DNA of 64,000 nucleotides from Planctomycetota bacterium (GCA_016795325.1 JAEUHY010000045.1:124001-188000); one strand, 5' to 3'; shown: positions 1-8,727, counted from the stretch's first letter. The notes: a model not told the origin generated them from the letters alone. Numbers and translations: made by a program.

Positions 1-22
1 GGAGGTCGAGCGTGGCGTCGTC

Positions 23-697
23 GTGGAGCGACGCTCGTTCCTCACGGTCGCCGCGAGCGCTTTCGCGGCGGCTGGGTTGCCGGGGCTTGCGCGCGCCGGC
101 CGGCTCGACGAGAGCGCGGACGCGTTCGAGTACGAGGATTTCCTCGCGGAGGCCGTGCCTGCGGCCAAGGCGCTCGTCGCGGACAACTCGCGCGGCGGCC
201 AGGACCGTTATCTGTTCGCGCTCGCGGCGATCGCCGTGCGGCTCGGCGACGTGCCGCAACCGAAGATGCGCTCGAACAGCCCGGGGACCTACATCGGCGC
301 GAACGAGGGAGGCGATCCGTTCGTGGTGCTGCACTGGCGGCTCGATCCGGGCGCGCGCATCGGCATCCATCCGCACATCTACGGGAATGTCGTGACGCTC
401 GGACTCGAAGGCGAAGTGCTGGTCGACAACTACGAGGTCGAAGGCGAACGCGACTGGCTCACCAAGCAGCCCTTCGTCGTGCGGCGCACGGTTTCGCAGT
501 GGCTCACGCGCGGCGGAGTCAACCTCGTCAATCTCGAGCGCAACTACTGCCACGGGTTCACTGCGGGTCCGAACGGCGCGCGAGGGCTGGACATCACGAC
601 GCGCCTGCTCGAACGCGTGGACTCGCCGAGCTTGGTGCTGGGCAAGCCCCTCGAAGGTCCGTGCGCGCGTTTCGAAGGGACTTGGAAGTACGACTGA
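23..697 (+). CDS. Tat-exported cupin-like protein
   Basis: 224 residues from a GTG. The N-terminus carries twin arginines followed by SFL and a hydrophobic alanine-rich stretch ending in ARA near residue 25, a typical Tat signal. The body has a cupin-like core: WRLDPGARIGIHPHIYG (about 110-130) with two histidines, then GLEGEVLVDNYEV and a late YCHGF segment, so a metal-binding beta-barrel in the periplasm is plausible. The frame stays open to the left window edge without another start codon, so a start outside the window cannot be excluded, but the signal peptide supports this GTG. It converges with the sigma-factor gene, leaving 5 bp. No substrate can be named. Confidence 0.7.
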   Translation: MERRSFLTVAASAFAAAGLPGLARAGRLDESADAFEYEDFLAEAVPAAKALVADNSRGGQDRYLFALAAIAVRLGDVPQPKMRSNSPGTYIGANEGGDPFVVLHWRLDPGARIGIHPHIYGNVVTLGLEGEVLVDNYEVEGERDWLTKQPFVVRRTVSQWLTRGGVNLVNLERNYCHGFTAGPNGARGLDITTRLLERVDSPSLVLGKPLEGPCARFEGTWKYD

Positions 698-702
698 AAG
701 TC

Positions 703-3700
703 TCAGCGCGCGTCGACCACACAAGTCGCTCCAGCGGTGATTTCGAACTCCGCCAGCGACTCGACGCGCCAAGTCGAGCTGAGTGACGCGGGCAAGTGGC
801 CGCGAACGATCGCACCGCGGCCCACGGGCGCCCGCTCGACGCGGAACGAACCCTGCGAATCGAGCTCGAGGCTCCGCCAAGCGATCCAGCCGTCTTCGAG
901 CCGCCAAACTGCGGCGAGTTGCTCGCCTTGCTCGCGCTGCGCAACGCTGCCGGTGAGCGTTCCCGTGCTCAGCTCGAGCGAGAGCGGAGTGCTGCGCGAC
1001 GACGGATCGCCTTCCCACAGGAGCAACGCATCGAGCCCGACCCACAGGCGCCACAACCCGGGCCCGCGGTAGCCGACGCGCGCGGCGCCTTGTGCGTCGA
1101 GAAGCGCCTCCTCGCCGAACGGACGCGCGTCGAACGGGTCGGTTCGAACAGGCAACAGGCGCGCGGAGCGCCGCTGCGCCGGACGACCGTCGATGCGCAC
1201 GGAGAGCTCGAGTTCGCGCAGCTCGCGGCTCTCGACGAGCAACTTCGCCTGCGTTGTCTCACCTGCGCGCACGTCGCAGTTCGAAGGATGACGCCAGCCG
1301 AGCGCAAGCTCGCCGCGGTACGACTCGCTCATCGAGGAGCTCTCGTTCAGCAGTGCTTCTGCTTCGTAGACGTGCCAACTGCCGGCCGCGACGACATCAA
1401 ACGCGAAGCGCCCGCGCGCGTCCGTCCGCGTCGTACGCACATCGTGGTCGCCGCGCGAGAGGCCGATCACGCGCTGCGCCGCCGGACGTCCGTCGTCGAG
1501 CTGCGCGATGCCTTCGATGCGCCCGCTGTGACCCACGCGCAGTTCCAGCGGCGCCGTCGCGACGCGCGGATCGAAGTCGAACGGGCCGAAGAGGTGCGGA
1601 GCGAATCCGTCGGCCTCGCACTCGACGTACCAAATTCCTGTCTCGCGCAGAGTCACGGCGAACTTGCCTTCTGCATCCGTGCGAGTCGTTTCGCTGCGAT
1701 CGAGGTCCAACAGGCACGGCGCACCCTGGTAGAGCGTGAGCTCGCCCTCGCTGCGTGCGTGTGTGACGGAGACGTTCGCCCGCGCGAGCGGTCCGGTCGG
1801 ACCGAGCACTCGGCCTTCGAAGCTTTGCAGGCGTTCGAGCACGACGCGCAGCGGCGCAGCGTTGGCGATGTGCGTGAGCGGCCCCAAGCGCACGACCGAA
1901 TGGCCGGGCGCAGAGAGCGTCAGCGCAAACTCTCCGGGCAGCACCACGACCGCTGCTGCTGACGTGTCGAGCGGCTGCGGCGGCAAGGCGAAGTTCCCGT
2001 CCAGGGTGCGCACGTCCGCTGTCGCGTTCGCGATGGAGCGGCCTTCGCCGTCGACGACCTCGAGCGCAAAGCGCAGCGGCGCGCCGAGCACCAACTCGTA
2101 AGGCTCTGCCCGCGGCGCCAAGTGTTCCACGCGCGCCGCTCCCAGGCGCAGCGTGCGATCCGCCACCCAGAGCTCGCCGAGCTCGCCGAAACGCTCGGGA
2201 TCGTCGACGCTGAGGCGCCCATCGCTCCAACCACTCCTCGCAGCGCCGTGCGGGCCACTCATACGGACCAGCAGCGTCTCGACGGTTCGTCCGGCCTCGT
2301 CGCGCACGTCGACCACGATCGGCGCCGGACGCTCGAGCTTGCGCAGCCGCAACTCGACGTGGAGCGCGGGCGCGCTCGGGTCGAGCTCGAGCGACTCGCT
2401 CCAGCTCCACTGCAACTCTCCGCCGTCCGCCCAGACACTTGCGCGTCCCGGCGGCAAACCAACGAGCTCGAAACGTCCGTCGGCGTCGCTCGCCGTGCGC
2501 CGCCAGAACTCCGTGGCGAGCGGCCCGTGGAGCGCGGCCTGAAACTGCGGAATTCCCTGCGCATCACGGTCGACCACGACCTCCACGCCAGCCGCGGGCC
2601 GCGCGTCGGGCCAAGTCACTCGACCGCGCACTCGCGCGCCTGCCGACAGGCGCACGCGCCCTAGATCGAGATCCTCGCCCGCGGCGAGCGTTTCCGCGTG
2701 CGACCAGCGGCGTCCCTGGGCATCGACACCGACGAAGTCGATGTGGCGCGTGTCGGGCAGCGCGCGCGTCTCGAGCTCAGCGACACCCGCGCGATCGCTC
2801 GTCGCGGACAGCACGACGCCATTCGCGCCGGCTCGGAATTGCACGCCAGCGACCGGCTGGTCGAGCTCGTCGACGAAGCGCACCTGCACGCGGGTCAGCG
2901 GTCCGCTGAAGAACTCCTGCACGCCGCTCAGCCAACTGCGCTGTTGCTTCGCTCGCGACATCGCCGACGGCGCCGCGTCGGATTCACCGACCGCCGCACG
3001 CCGCGTGTCACCCGGCGTCGCTTCGACGAGCTCGACCTGCGCAGTCGCCGGCACAGCGGCTCGTGCGAGCGAATCCTCGTCCGACGGCCGCGTGAACCAG
3101 TACGCTGCGACGCTGAGTCCCAGGATCGCAGCGGCGATCCACACGAGCCCGGCGCCGACCCCGGCCGCGCTCTCGCGCGGACCGAGCGCCAACGGCGCGA
3201 GCGCGAGCTGCCACGACGCGCGATCGCCGCCGTGGCGCCGATCCAACTCCTCGCGCACACGATCGAGGCCCTGCTTGAGCCGCCAACGCACCGTGCCCGC
3301 CGGCTCTCCAGTTCGCCGCGCGATCTCGCTCGGCTCGAGCCCCTCGAAGTAGCACAGCAGCACCGTCGTGCGCAGCGCCTGGGGCAGCTCCATCACGATG
3401 CGCACCACGAGCTGTTGCAGCTCGACTCGCTCGGCCAGTTCGCTCGGACCAGGCAACTCGCGCCCGCGCCGCGCGACGTCCTCCTCGCGCGCCTCGCCGC
3501 GCCGCCGCGACCGGAAGCGCTCGCGCGCGAAGTTGCGCATCACCCGGCCCAACCATGGCCGCAGATCGCGCGCCGCATCCGGCTTCCCGCGCAACGCCGC
3601 AAGCCAGGTGTCCTGCACCAGATCCTCGGCGGCCCCGCTGTCGCGCACCAAGGCCCGCGCCAACGTCCGCATCCACTCCGACTGCTCCAGCAGCGCCTGC

Positions 3701-3729
3701 GCCGTCACTTCATTCGTAGGGTTGTTCAT
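703..3729 (-). CDS. ECF sigma factor fused to membrane span and long ectodomain
   Basis: 1,008 residues. Residues about 15-90 match sigma-70 region 2 (AAEDLVQDTW, then RPWLGRVMRNFARERFR) and about 110-165 match region 4 (LPQALRTTVLL, EIARRTGEPAGTVRWRLKQG helix-turn-helix). A single hydrophobic span (AGLVWIAAAILGLSVAAYWF, about 193-212) follows, and the remaining roughly 790 residues look like repeated beta-sandwich domains of the carboxypeptidase-regulatory type (for example GRFELVGLPPGRASV and the repeated DARGRFAFDV-type ends). The layout implies a cytosolic sigma module held at the membrane by its own sensor-like ectodomain, with no separate anti-sigma factor nearby. Domain calls are by eye; release by proteolysis would be inference. 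Confidence 0.85.
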   Translation of the reverse strand: MNNPTNEVTAQALLEQSEWMRTLARALVRDSGAAEDLVQDTWLAALRGKPDAARDLRPWLGRVMRNFARERFRSRRRGEAREEDVARRGRELPGPSELAERVELQQLVVRIVMELPQALRTTVLLCYFEGLEPSEIARRTGEPAGTVRWRLKQGLDRVREELDRRHGGDRASWQLALAPLALGPRESAAGVGAGLVWIAAAILGLSVAAYWFTRPSDEDSLARAAVPATAQVELVEATPGDTRRAAVGESDAAPSAMSRAKQQRSWLSGVQEFFSGPLTRVQVRFVDELDQPVAGVQFRAGANGVVLSATSDRAGVAELETRALPDTRHIDFVGVDAQGRRWSHAETLAAGEDLDLGRVRLSAGARVRGRVTWPDARPAAGVEVVVDRDAQGIPQFQAALHGPLATEFWRRTASDADGRFELVGLPPGRASVWADGGELQWSWSESLELDPSAPALHVELRLRKLERPAPIVVDVRDEAGRTVETLLVRMSGPHGAARSGWSDGRLSVDDPERFGELGELWVADRTLRLGAARVEHLAPRAEPYELVLGAPLRFALEVVDGEGRSIANATADVRTLDGNFALPPQPLDTSAAAVVVLPGEFALTLSAPGHSVVRLGPLTHIANAAPLRVVLERLQSFEGRVLGPTGPLARANVSVTHARSEGELTLYQGAPCLLDLDRSETTRTDAEGKFAVTLRETGIWYVECEADGFAPHLFGPFDFDPRVATAPLELRVGHSGRIEGIAQLDDGRPAAQRVIGLSRGDHDVRTTRTDARGRFAFDVVAAGSWHVYEAEALLNESSSMSESYRGELALGWRHPSNCDVRAGETTQAKLLVESRELRELELSVRIDGRPAQRRSARLLPVRTDPFDARPFGEEALLDAQGAARVGYRGPGLWRLWVGLDALLLWEGDPSSRSTPLSLELSTGTLTGSVAQREQGEQLAAVWRLEDGWIAWRSLELDSQGSFRVERAPVGRGAIVRGHLPASLSSTWRVESLAEFEITAGATCVVDAR

Positions 3730-3950
3730 GGCGCGCTCCCCATGGCGCGGGCGCGGGAGCGTTGGCGAGATTCTGCGGAATTGCGGCTAGCGAGGCGCGC
3801 ACCCACGCTGCGGCCGGCTTAGCCCGAGGTCCAGGCGCACGATTCGCGCCAGCGGCTCGTCAGCCGGGACCTCCGCGAGCAGCTCCCGCGGGAAATCCGA
3901 CGCGGCCACGCCGCGGAGGGGTCCCCGCGCACAACAGGTATCCTCGTGCG

Positions 3951-4793
3951 GTGAACACGATGCTGCCGGCGCGCGAAGGGACGGTCGAGGCCTGGGCGCT
4001 CGCGTTGGTGCTCGAGCGCGACGCGGCGCGCAAGCTCGCGCCGGGCGCTGCGCCGGAGGTGCGCGACGAGGAGAGTTGGTGCGAGGACGGCGTCGAGCGA
4101 CGAGTCGAAGCGCCTGGGCGGCCGGGCGGGTGGAGCGTGACGCGGCGCGCGGAGAAGGCGGCCAAGACCGGGGCGCTGGGGCGTGTCGAGGAGCGCGTGC
4201 GCATGCTGCACGTGTTCGCACACCACGAGTTGCAGGCGGCGGAGTTGTTCGCGTGGGCGTTGCTCGCGTTCCCGCAGACGCCGCGCGCGTTTCGCGCCGG
4301 GCTCGTGGCGTTGTGCGGCGAGGAGTTGCGGCACCTCGCGAGCTACGTGCGGCGCATCGAGGAGCTCGGCGGGCAGTTCGGGATGCACCCGCTGCGCGAT
4401 TGGTTCTGGGAGCGCGTGGGCAGCGTCCGCACGCCGCTCGAGTTCGTCGCGCTGCAAGGCGTCGGGCTCGAGGGAGCGAACCTCGAGCACGCAGCGCGCT
4501 GGGCGCGGCTGTTCCGCGCCGCCGGCGATGAAACGAGCGCGCAGCTCATCGACGTCGTCGAGCGCGAAGAGATCGGTCACGTGGCCTTCGCACGCACCTG
4601 GTTCGAACGTCTGAGCGGCGCGTCGCTCACGTACGAGCGTTGGGCCGCGGCGCTCCCGCCGCCGCTGACGCCCGCGCTGTTCCACGGAGCGCAGCTCAAC
4701 CTCGAGGCGCGTCGGCGCGCGGGCCTCGACGAGGCGTTCCTCGCGGCGCTTCAGCGCGCGGGCCCGGCGGTGCGCGAGCGAGCGGCGCCGTGA
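3951..4793 (+). CDS. DUF455 family ferritin-like protein
   Basis: 280 residues from GTG 3951 (ATG 3960 also possible); the frame is open further upstream but that stretch is low-complexity and unlike coding sequence. A helical ferritin-like core is visible with metal-ligand pairs: HHELQAAELF, GEELRHLASYVRRIEELGG, EGANLEHAARWARLF and VVEREEIGHVAFARTWF, the E/H pattern expected of DUF455 di-iron-type proteins. The stop overlaps the GTG of the next gene (GTGA, 4790-4793), so it is translationally coupled to the ATP-grasp enzyme. The enzymatic role of DUF455 is not established; an oxidase or hydroxylase acting with the ATP-grasp partner is inference. Confidence 0.8.
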   Translation: MNTMLPAREGTVEAWALALVLERDAARKLAPGAAPEVRDEESWCEDGVERRVEAPGRPGGWSVTRRAEKAAKTGALGRVEERVRMLHVFAHHELQAAELFAWALLAFPQTPRAFRAGLVALCGEELRHLASYVRRIEELGGQFGMHPLRDWFWERVGSVRTPLEFVALQGVGLEGANLEHAARWARLFRAAGDETSAQLIDVVEREEIGHVAFARTWFERLSGASLTYERWAAALPPPLTPALFHGAQLNLEARRRAGLDEAFLAALQRAGPAVRERAAP

Positions 4794-5737
4794 GTCGCCC
4801 GCGCCTCGCCTGGGTGCTCAACCTCGACGCTGAACACGAGCTCGAGCACGGCCGCACCTTCACGCCCTCGGACCACCTGCGTGCGCTGGTCGCGCGCGAG
4901 AGCCGGCGTTTGATCGGCTCGCTCGTCCTGGAGCACGACGTCGTGCTCGACGAGAGCGACCGCACGAACGGCGCGCGGCGCGCCGAGGGCCTCTTGGGCC
5001 TGTGTTGGTCGCCCACGCCCCGTGCGCTCGCGTTGCTCCGCGCGGGCGGAGCGACGCCGATCGAGAGCGCGGGCGTCGAGGCGCTGCGCAGCGTCAACGC
5101 GCGGCCGTTCGCGGCGGCGCTGCGGGTCGAGCACGCGCCGGGGAGCTTCGACAAGTACGTGGTCGCGACGCTCGAGGACGCGCTCGCCCAGCTCTCGCGC
5201 CCGGCCTCTCTCGGCTGGCTGGTGCGGCGCAGCTTCGGCGCGGCCGGCCGCGGCCGGCGTCGCATCGCGAGCGGCGCACCCGATGCGGGCGAGCTCGCGT
5301 GGCTGGTCGCGAGCTTGCGCAGCGGGCCGCTCGTGATCGAGCCCTGGGTCGAGGTCACGCGGGAGTTCACGCGCTCGGGCTGGGTCACCGCGGACGGCGA
5401 CGTCTCCCTGTCCGCGCCGTGCCTGCAGAGCGTGGCCGCGAACGGCGCCTGGACCGGAACCGAGCGTGACGAGGAGCGCCTGACGCGACGCAGCGAGGAC
5501 GAGCAACTCGCCGCGGTGTTCGAACGCGCGGGTCGGGCGCTGGCCGCGAACGGTTACTTCGGTCCGTTCGGGATCGACGCGTACCGCCATCGGACCGCGG
5601 ACGGGCGCGAGGCGCTCAATCCGCTCAGCGAAATCAATGCGCGCTTCACGATGGACTGGGCCACGGCGCTGGGGCCGGGCGCGCTCGAGCGCTGGCTCGC
5701 CGTCGCCGCGCCCCGCCCGGCGCGCCACACGCAGTAG
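4790..5737 (+). CDS. ATP-grasp enzyme
   Basis: 315 residues from a GTG that overlaps the DUF455 stop codon. The C-terminal half looks like an ATP-grasp fold: a Gly/Arg loop RSFGAAGRGRRR (about 145-156), a PLVIEPWVEVTREF strand (hinge acidic residues) and the closing metal-binding motif NPLSEINARFTMDWA (about 285-300), where E and N coordinate Mg-ATP. Such enzymes ligate a carboxylate to an amine or thiol, so a modified amino acid or peptide product is likely, but the substrate is unknown. It ends with TAG at 5735 and the next gene resumes in the same frame 9 bp later. The 50 codons upstream in-frame overlap the DUF455 gene and are rejected. Confidence 0.75.
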   Translation: MSRPRLAWVLNLDAEHELEHGRTFTPSDHLRALVARESRRLIGSLVLEHDVVLDESDRTNGARRAEGLLGLCWSPTPRALALLRAGGATPIESAGVEALRSVNARPFAAALRVEHAPGSFDKYVVATLEDALAQLSRPASLGWLVRRSFGAAGRGRRRIASGAPDAGELAWLVASLRSGPLVIEPWVEVTREFTRSGWVTADGDVSLSAPCLQSVAANGAWTGTERDEERLTRRSEDEQLAAVFERAGRALAANGYFGPFGIDAYRHRTADGREALNPLSEINARFTMDWATALGPGALERWLAVAAPRPARHTQ

Positions 5738-5746
5738 ACTTTGCGC

Positions 5747-6103
5747 GTGACCACCGCTCCCACTCCCGACCACGCCGTCGTCGCCCAGGGCGACATGGCG
5801 CACCTGCGCGAGATCCAACGCGTGCTGCGCGCGCGTGGGATCGATTCCCAGATGATGCAGCCGCCGGGCGGCTGCGGCAGCGGGTGAGGGACCAAGCTGT
5901 GGCTCGCGGTCGCGAGTCCTGACGGGGAAAACGCCGCGCGCGTGGTGTTCGAGCACTGGGGCCAGGACGTCGACCTCCAAACCCTCCTGCGCTCGCAGAG
6001 CGCGATCGACCTGAACGCCGAGACGGCCGAGTGCCCGGCGTGTGGGACGAGTTTCGCGACGAGCAAGACACGCTGCCCGGGCTGCGGGCTGCGCTTCGGT
6101 TGA
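5747..6103 (+). CDS. Candidate selenoprotein: DUF2007-like domain plus zinc ribbon, in-frame TGA
   Basis: 118 codons if the in-frame TGA at 5885-5887 (codon 47) is read through. Residues 1-46 include LREIQRVLRARGIDSQMMQ and end PPGGCGSG; after the TGA the protein continues GTKLWLAVASPDGENAARVV and finishes in a zinc ribbon, CPACG...CPGCG (about 98-116). The halves together resemble the small DUF2007-type ligand-binding fold (helix, glycine loop, LWLAV strand, helix). The TGA sits in CGSG-X-G where a cysteine would be natural. Neither half has its own partner: no start codon follows the TGA before GTG 5942. The same frame as the ATP-grasp gene, 9 bp downstream, suggests one operon. Alternatives are a nonsense mutation or a sequencing error (TGC or TGT to TGA). 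Confidence 0.6.
5888..5920 (+). promoter_or_regulatory. Bacterial SECIS-like hairpin after in-frame TGA
   Basis: Twenty nucleotides after the TGA lies a tetraloop GGTC (5908-5911) closed by CTCGC (5903-5907) and GCGAG (5912-5916), extended by GG (5901-5902) with CC (5918-5919) and leaving U5917 unpaired. A GGUC apical loop, a short stem, a single bulged U and this spacing are features of the SelB-recognised element in E. coli fdhF, although there the bulged U is on the 5' side. GGGA (5888-5891) can alternatively pair with TCCT (5917-5920) as a lower stem. Read by eye; free energy not computed. Confidence 0.5.
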
Positions 6104-6227
6104 GGTCCTGATTCGCCGCGTAGGACGCGTTTGGAGGTTGCGAGAACGCGGGTGTAGGAGTGGGATATCCGAGTCGGTGGGCGCGGGCGGCGTCTTTCGA
6201 CATCAATCCCAACCAGCGGAGGAGTCC

Positions 6228-8423
6228 GTGCTCGAGGCGCAAGTTCTCAGTGGATCGGTTCGCGCAGGCAAGTCTGTCGCTCGAACGGCGTTCGTCGTCG
6301 TGTCCACGCTCGCTCCCGCCATCGGTCAGGCGTTCGTCGACAACACCACGAACATTCCGGCCGGCGCGCCGAACAATCTGTCCGACACCGAGCAAGTCGA
6401 CTTCGGCGACATCGACGGCGACGGGGATCTCGACGCGGTCTTCGCCGACGGCGGCGACAACGGCAACGACCAGAATCGCGTCTGGCTGAACAACGGCTTT
6501 GCGCAGGGCGGAAGCGTGGGCTTCTTCAGTGATACGACGAGCTCGCGCTTCCCGGCCGTGCTCGACCAGTCGCGCGACATCGAGTTGATCGACCTCGATG
6601 CGGACGGCGACCTCGACATCCAGATCGCGAACACGGCGCAGCAGGTCAACCAGACCAGCCGCTGGTGGATCAACCAAGGTGGGTTGCAGGGCGGATCGGC
6701 GGGCTTCTACGTGGACGACACGGCGGCGCGTTGGGTCGGGCTCAGCGCAGCGACTTGTTCGGTCGCGTCGTTCCTCGTGCTCCCCGGCGGCGGTTTCATC
6801 GACTTTTCGAGCGACGGCGACTTCGCCGATCTCGACAACGACGGCGATCTGGATCTCGTGAACACCTCGGTCGGCCCCGTGATGCAAGGCGGCCCCACGA
6901 GGCTGTTCCTCAACAACGGTGCTGGCTTCTTCGAAGAGTTCAACCCGTCGGGAGTCAAGCTCACGAGCTACAACATCGCAAACGGCCAGCTCGGGTTGTG
7001 GTGCCAAGGTCAGCAGCAGCCGAACACGACGGATGCGAGCGGTGCGTTCTGCGACGTCTCGCTTACTTCGATCGACTCCGACGTAGCCGACAGCGACTCC
7101 GACTTCGATCTCGACTTGTTGGGCGGCGACCGCGCGAACCGCGTACGCGTGTTCCGCAACGCGCTCGCGCAAAGCGGCGCGCTGGGCTTCCGCGACGTCA
7201 CCTCGGCCGTGCTCGCGAGCAACCTGGCGACGGTCAACGGCAAGTACGAGCAGGAGTGGGGCGACCTAGACAACGACTCGGATGTCGACATCTACGGCGT
7301 GAACTGGAGCGCTCCGTTCTACTCCGACCAGCACGTGACCAACACCGGCGCCGGCGTGTACGTGCTCCAAGCCATTCCCGCCGCTTCGGGCGCCGACGAG
7401 GAGGAGGCCGACTTCCTCGACTACGACGGCGATGGCGATCTCGACGTGATGTTGGCCAACTTCTCGGGGCGCGATCAGCTCTATCGCAACAGCCTCTCGG
7501 GCGGAGTCGCGACGCTGACCATCGTCACGAGCACGGACATGCCCAACCTGTCGCTGATCAGCCGCGACGTCGACACCGCGGACCTCGACCAGGACGGCGA
7601 CTGCGACGCCATGATCGCCAATGGCTCGGGGGACCGCCGCAACGCGTACTACGTCAACACGACGCAGATCCCGGACACGCACGCGCCGCGCATTCCGGCG
7701 CTGGAGCAAGTCTCCAATGCGCCGAGCGGCCCCAACCCGATTGCCGTGCGGGCGCACGTGTTCGACAACCAGGCGGACTACATCACGCGCTTCAACGCGA
7801 CGACGCTCGAGCACCGTGTGAACGGCGGCGCTTGGGTCGCGACGCCGATGGTCCACAGCGGCGGGCAGGTCTACCGCGGCGAACTGCCGCCGAACCTGTC
7901 GGGCTCGGTGGAGTACCGCGTGCGCTCGATCGATGCGCAGGGCAACGTCGGCCTCTCGGCGAGCAGAACCTTCGCGCGGAGCTACTCCCCCACGAGCTAC
8001 TGCACCGCAGGTACGAGCTCGGGCGGCTGCGTGGCCACGCTGAGCTCGAGCGGAGCGCCTTCGCTCGGCGCAGCCTCGGGGTTCACGCTCTCGGTGACCG
8101 GCGCGGACGGCCAACGCCAGGGCCTGGTCTTCTATGGCGTGTCCGGACGCCTCGCGACCAGCTTCCCCACGGGCGGCGCGGGCTTCTTGTGCGTGAAGCT
8201 CCCGGTGCAGCGCATGGCCGTCGCCAACACCGGCGGCACGAACGCGCTGTGCAATGGCGCGCTGCAGTACGACTGGCTGAGCTACCTCGCCGCCAACCCC
8301 GGCGCGCTCGGAACCCCCTTCGGCGCTGGCGCGACAGTCAATGCGCAGGCTTGGCTCCGGGACGCCAACTCGCCCGGCGGTTCGATCCTCTCGCAGGGGC
8401 TCGAGTTCGTGACTCTGCCCTGA
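6228..8423 (+). CDS. Secreted FG-GAP/VCBS repeat protein
   Basis: 731 residues from GTG 6228, preceded by GGAGGAG (6218-6224); the longer frame would overlap the preceding gene. A signal-like hydrophobic stretch (TAFVVVSTLAPAIGQA) precedes seven FG-GAP/calcium-binding repeats with DxDxDGDxD cores, such as FGDIDGDGDLDAVF, LIDLDADGDLDIQI, FADLDNDGDLDLV, WGDLDNDSDVDIY and FLDYDGDGDLDVM. These normally fold as a beta-propeller and bind Ca2+. A beta-sandwich follows, then about 145 C-terminal residues starting YCTAGTSSGGCVATL, the module also found in the next two genes. Extracellular or surface location is expected; no ligand can be named. Confidence 0.85.
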   Translation: MLEAQVLSGSVRAGKSVARTAFVVVSTLAPAIGQAFVDNTTNIPAGAPNNLSDTEQVDFGDIDGDGDLDAVFADGGDNGNDQNRVWLNNGFAQGGSVGFFSDTTSSRFPAVLDQSRDIELIDLDADGDLDIQIANTAQQVNQTSRWWINQGGLQGGSAGFYVDDTAARWVGLSAATCSVASFLVLPGGGFIDFSSDGDFADLDNDGDLDLVNTSVGPVMQGGPTRLFLNNGAGFFEEFNPSGVKLTSYNIANGQLGLWCQGQQQPNTTDASGAFCDVSLTSIDSDVADSDSDFDLDLLGGDRANRVRVFRNALAQSGALGFRDVTSAVLASNLATVNGKYEQEWGDLDNDSDVDIYGVNWSAPFYSDQHVTNTGAGVYVLQAIPAASGADEEEADFLDYDGDGDLDVMLANFSGRDQLYRNSLSGGVATLTIVTSTDMPNLSLISRDVDTADLDQDGDCDAMIANGSGDRRNAYYVNTTQIPDTHAPRIPALEQVSNAPSGPNPIAVRAHVFDNQADYITRFNATTLEHRVNGGAWVATPMVHSGGQVYRGELPPNLSGSVEYRVRSIDAQGNVGLSASRTFARSYSPTSYCTAGTSSGGCVATLSSSGAPSLGAASGFTLSVTGADGQRQGLVFYGVSGRLATSFPTGGAGFLCVKLPVQRMAVANTGGTNALCNGALQYDWLSYLAANPGALGTPFGAGATVNAQAWLRDANSPGGSILSQGLEFVTLP

Positions 8424-8521
8424 CCGCCGCACGGCAACAGAGCAAGTACTCCAGGTTGCCGCGCCGCGCTCTCAGCCGCGCTCCGGCCAATCTGGAGAGT
8501 TGGCGCCGGGCCGGAAAAGGG

Positions 8522-8556
8522 CGACACCCTCGCGGGCCAGGCCCCCGAGGGTGTCG
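8522..8556. terminator. Long perfect-stem hairpin
   Basis: CGACACCCTCG (8522-8532) pairs completely with CGAGGGTGTCG (8546-8556). The loop can form a further GGGC/GCCC stem around CAG, leaving one C-C mismatch between the stems. It lies 99 bp after the FG-GAP stop and lacks a U-tract, so a transcript-end stabiliser or a first terminator is likely. Confidence 0.55.
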
Positions 8557-8659
8557 TCCGTTTCGTCGAGCTCGTTGCGTTTCGTCCCCATCGCTTCGCA
8601 GCCTGGCGTCCCCACGTCAGCTGCGCGCTCGACGAATCCCCATGCCGCTTCTCCGAGCC

Positions 8660-8705
8660 GGGTCGGGGCGCGAACCGAACGCCGGACCCTGATTTTTTGC
8701 TTTTT
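8660..8705 (+). terminator. Intrinsic terminator for FG-GAP transcript
   Basis: GGGTC (8660-8664) pairs with GACCC (8685-8689) and GGCG (8667-8670) with CGCC (8680-8683), with a nine-base loop. TGATTTTTTGCTTTTT follows directly, giving a U-rich tract. Orientation fits the plus-strand gene ending at 8423. Confidence 0.7.
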
Positions 8706-8727
8706 CCCGCCGAGCGGTCCCCCGGGG

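Larger units (their letters stand above)
8424..8727. other. Convergent intergenic region with two hairpins
   Basis: This 304-bp gap between the convergent FG-GAP and beta-helix genes holds no convincing gene. It contains a long hairpin at 8522-8556 and an intrinsic terminator at 8660-8705, both listed separately. The two small frames across it are arginine/serine-rich and have no recognisable features. Confidence 0.6.

Noticed and set aside
5888..6103. Second half of the zinc-ribbon protein as a separate gene
   Set aside because: No start codon or ribosome-binding site between the TGA and the conserved LWLAV strand; GTG 5942 would remove that strand.
5646..7172. 508-codon minus-strand frame across the selenoprotein candidate
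   Set aside because: Low-complexity, arginine/valine-rich, spans two plus-strand genes; no signal peptide or motif. It does not argue against the plus-strand readthrough frame.
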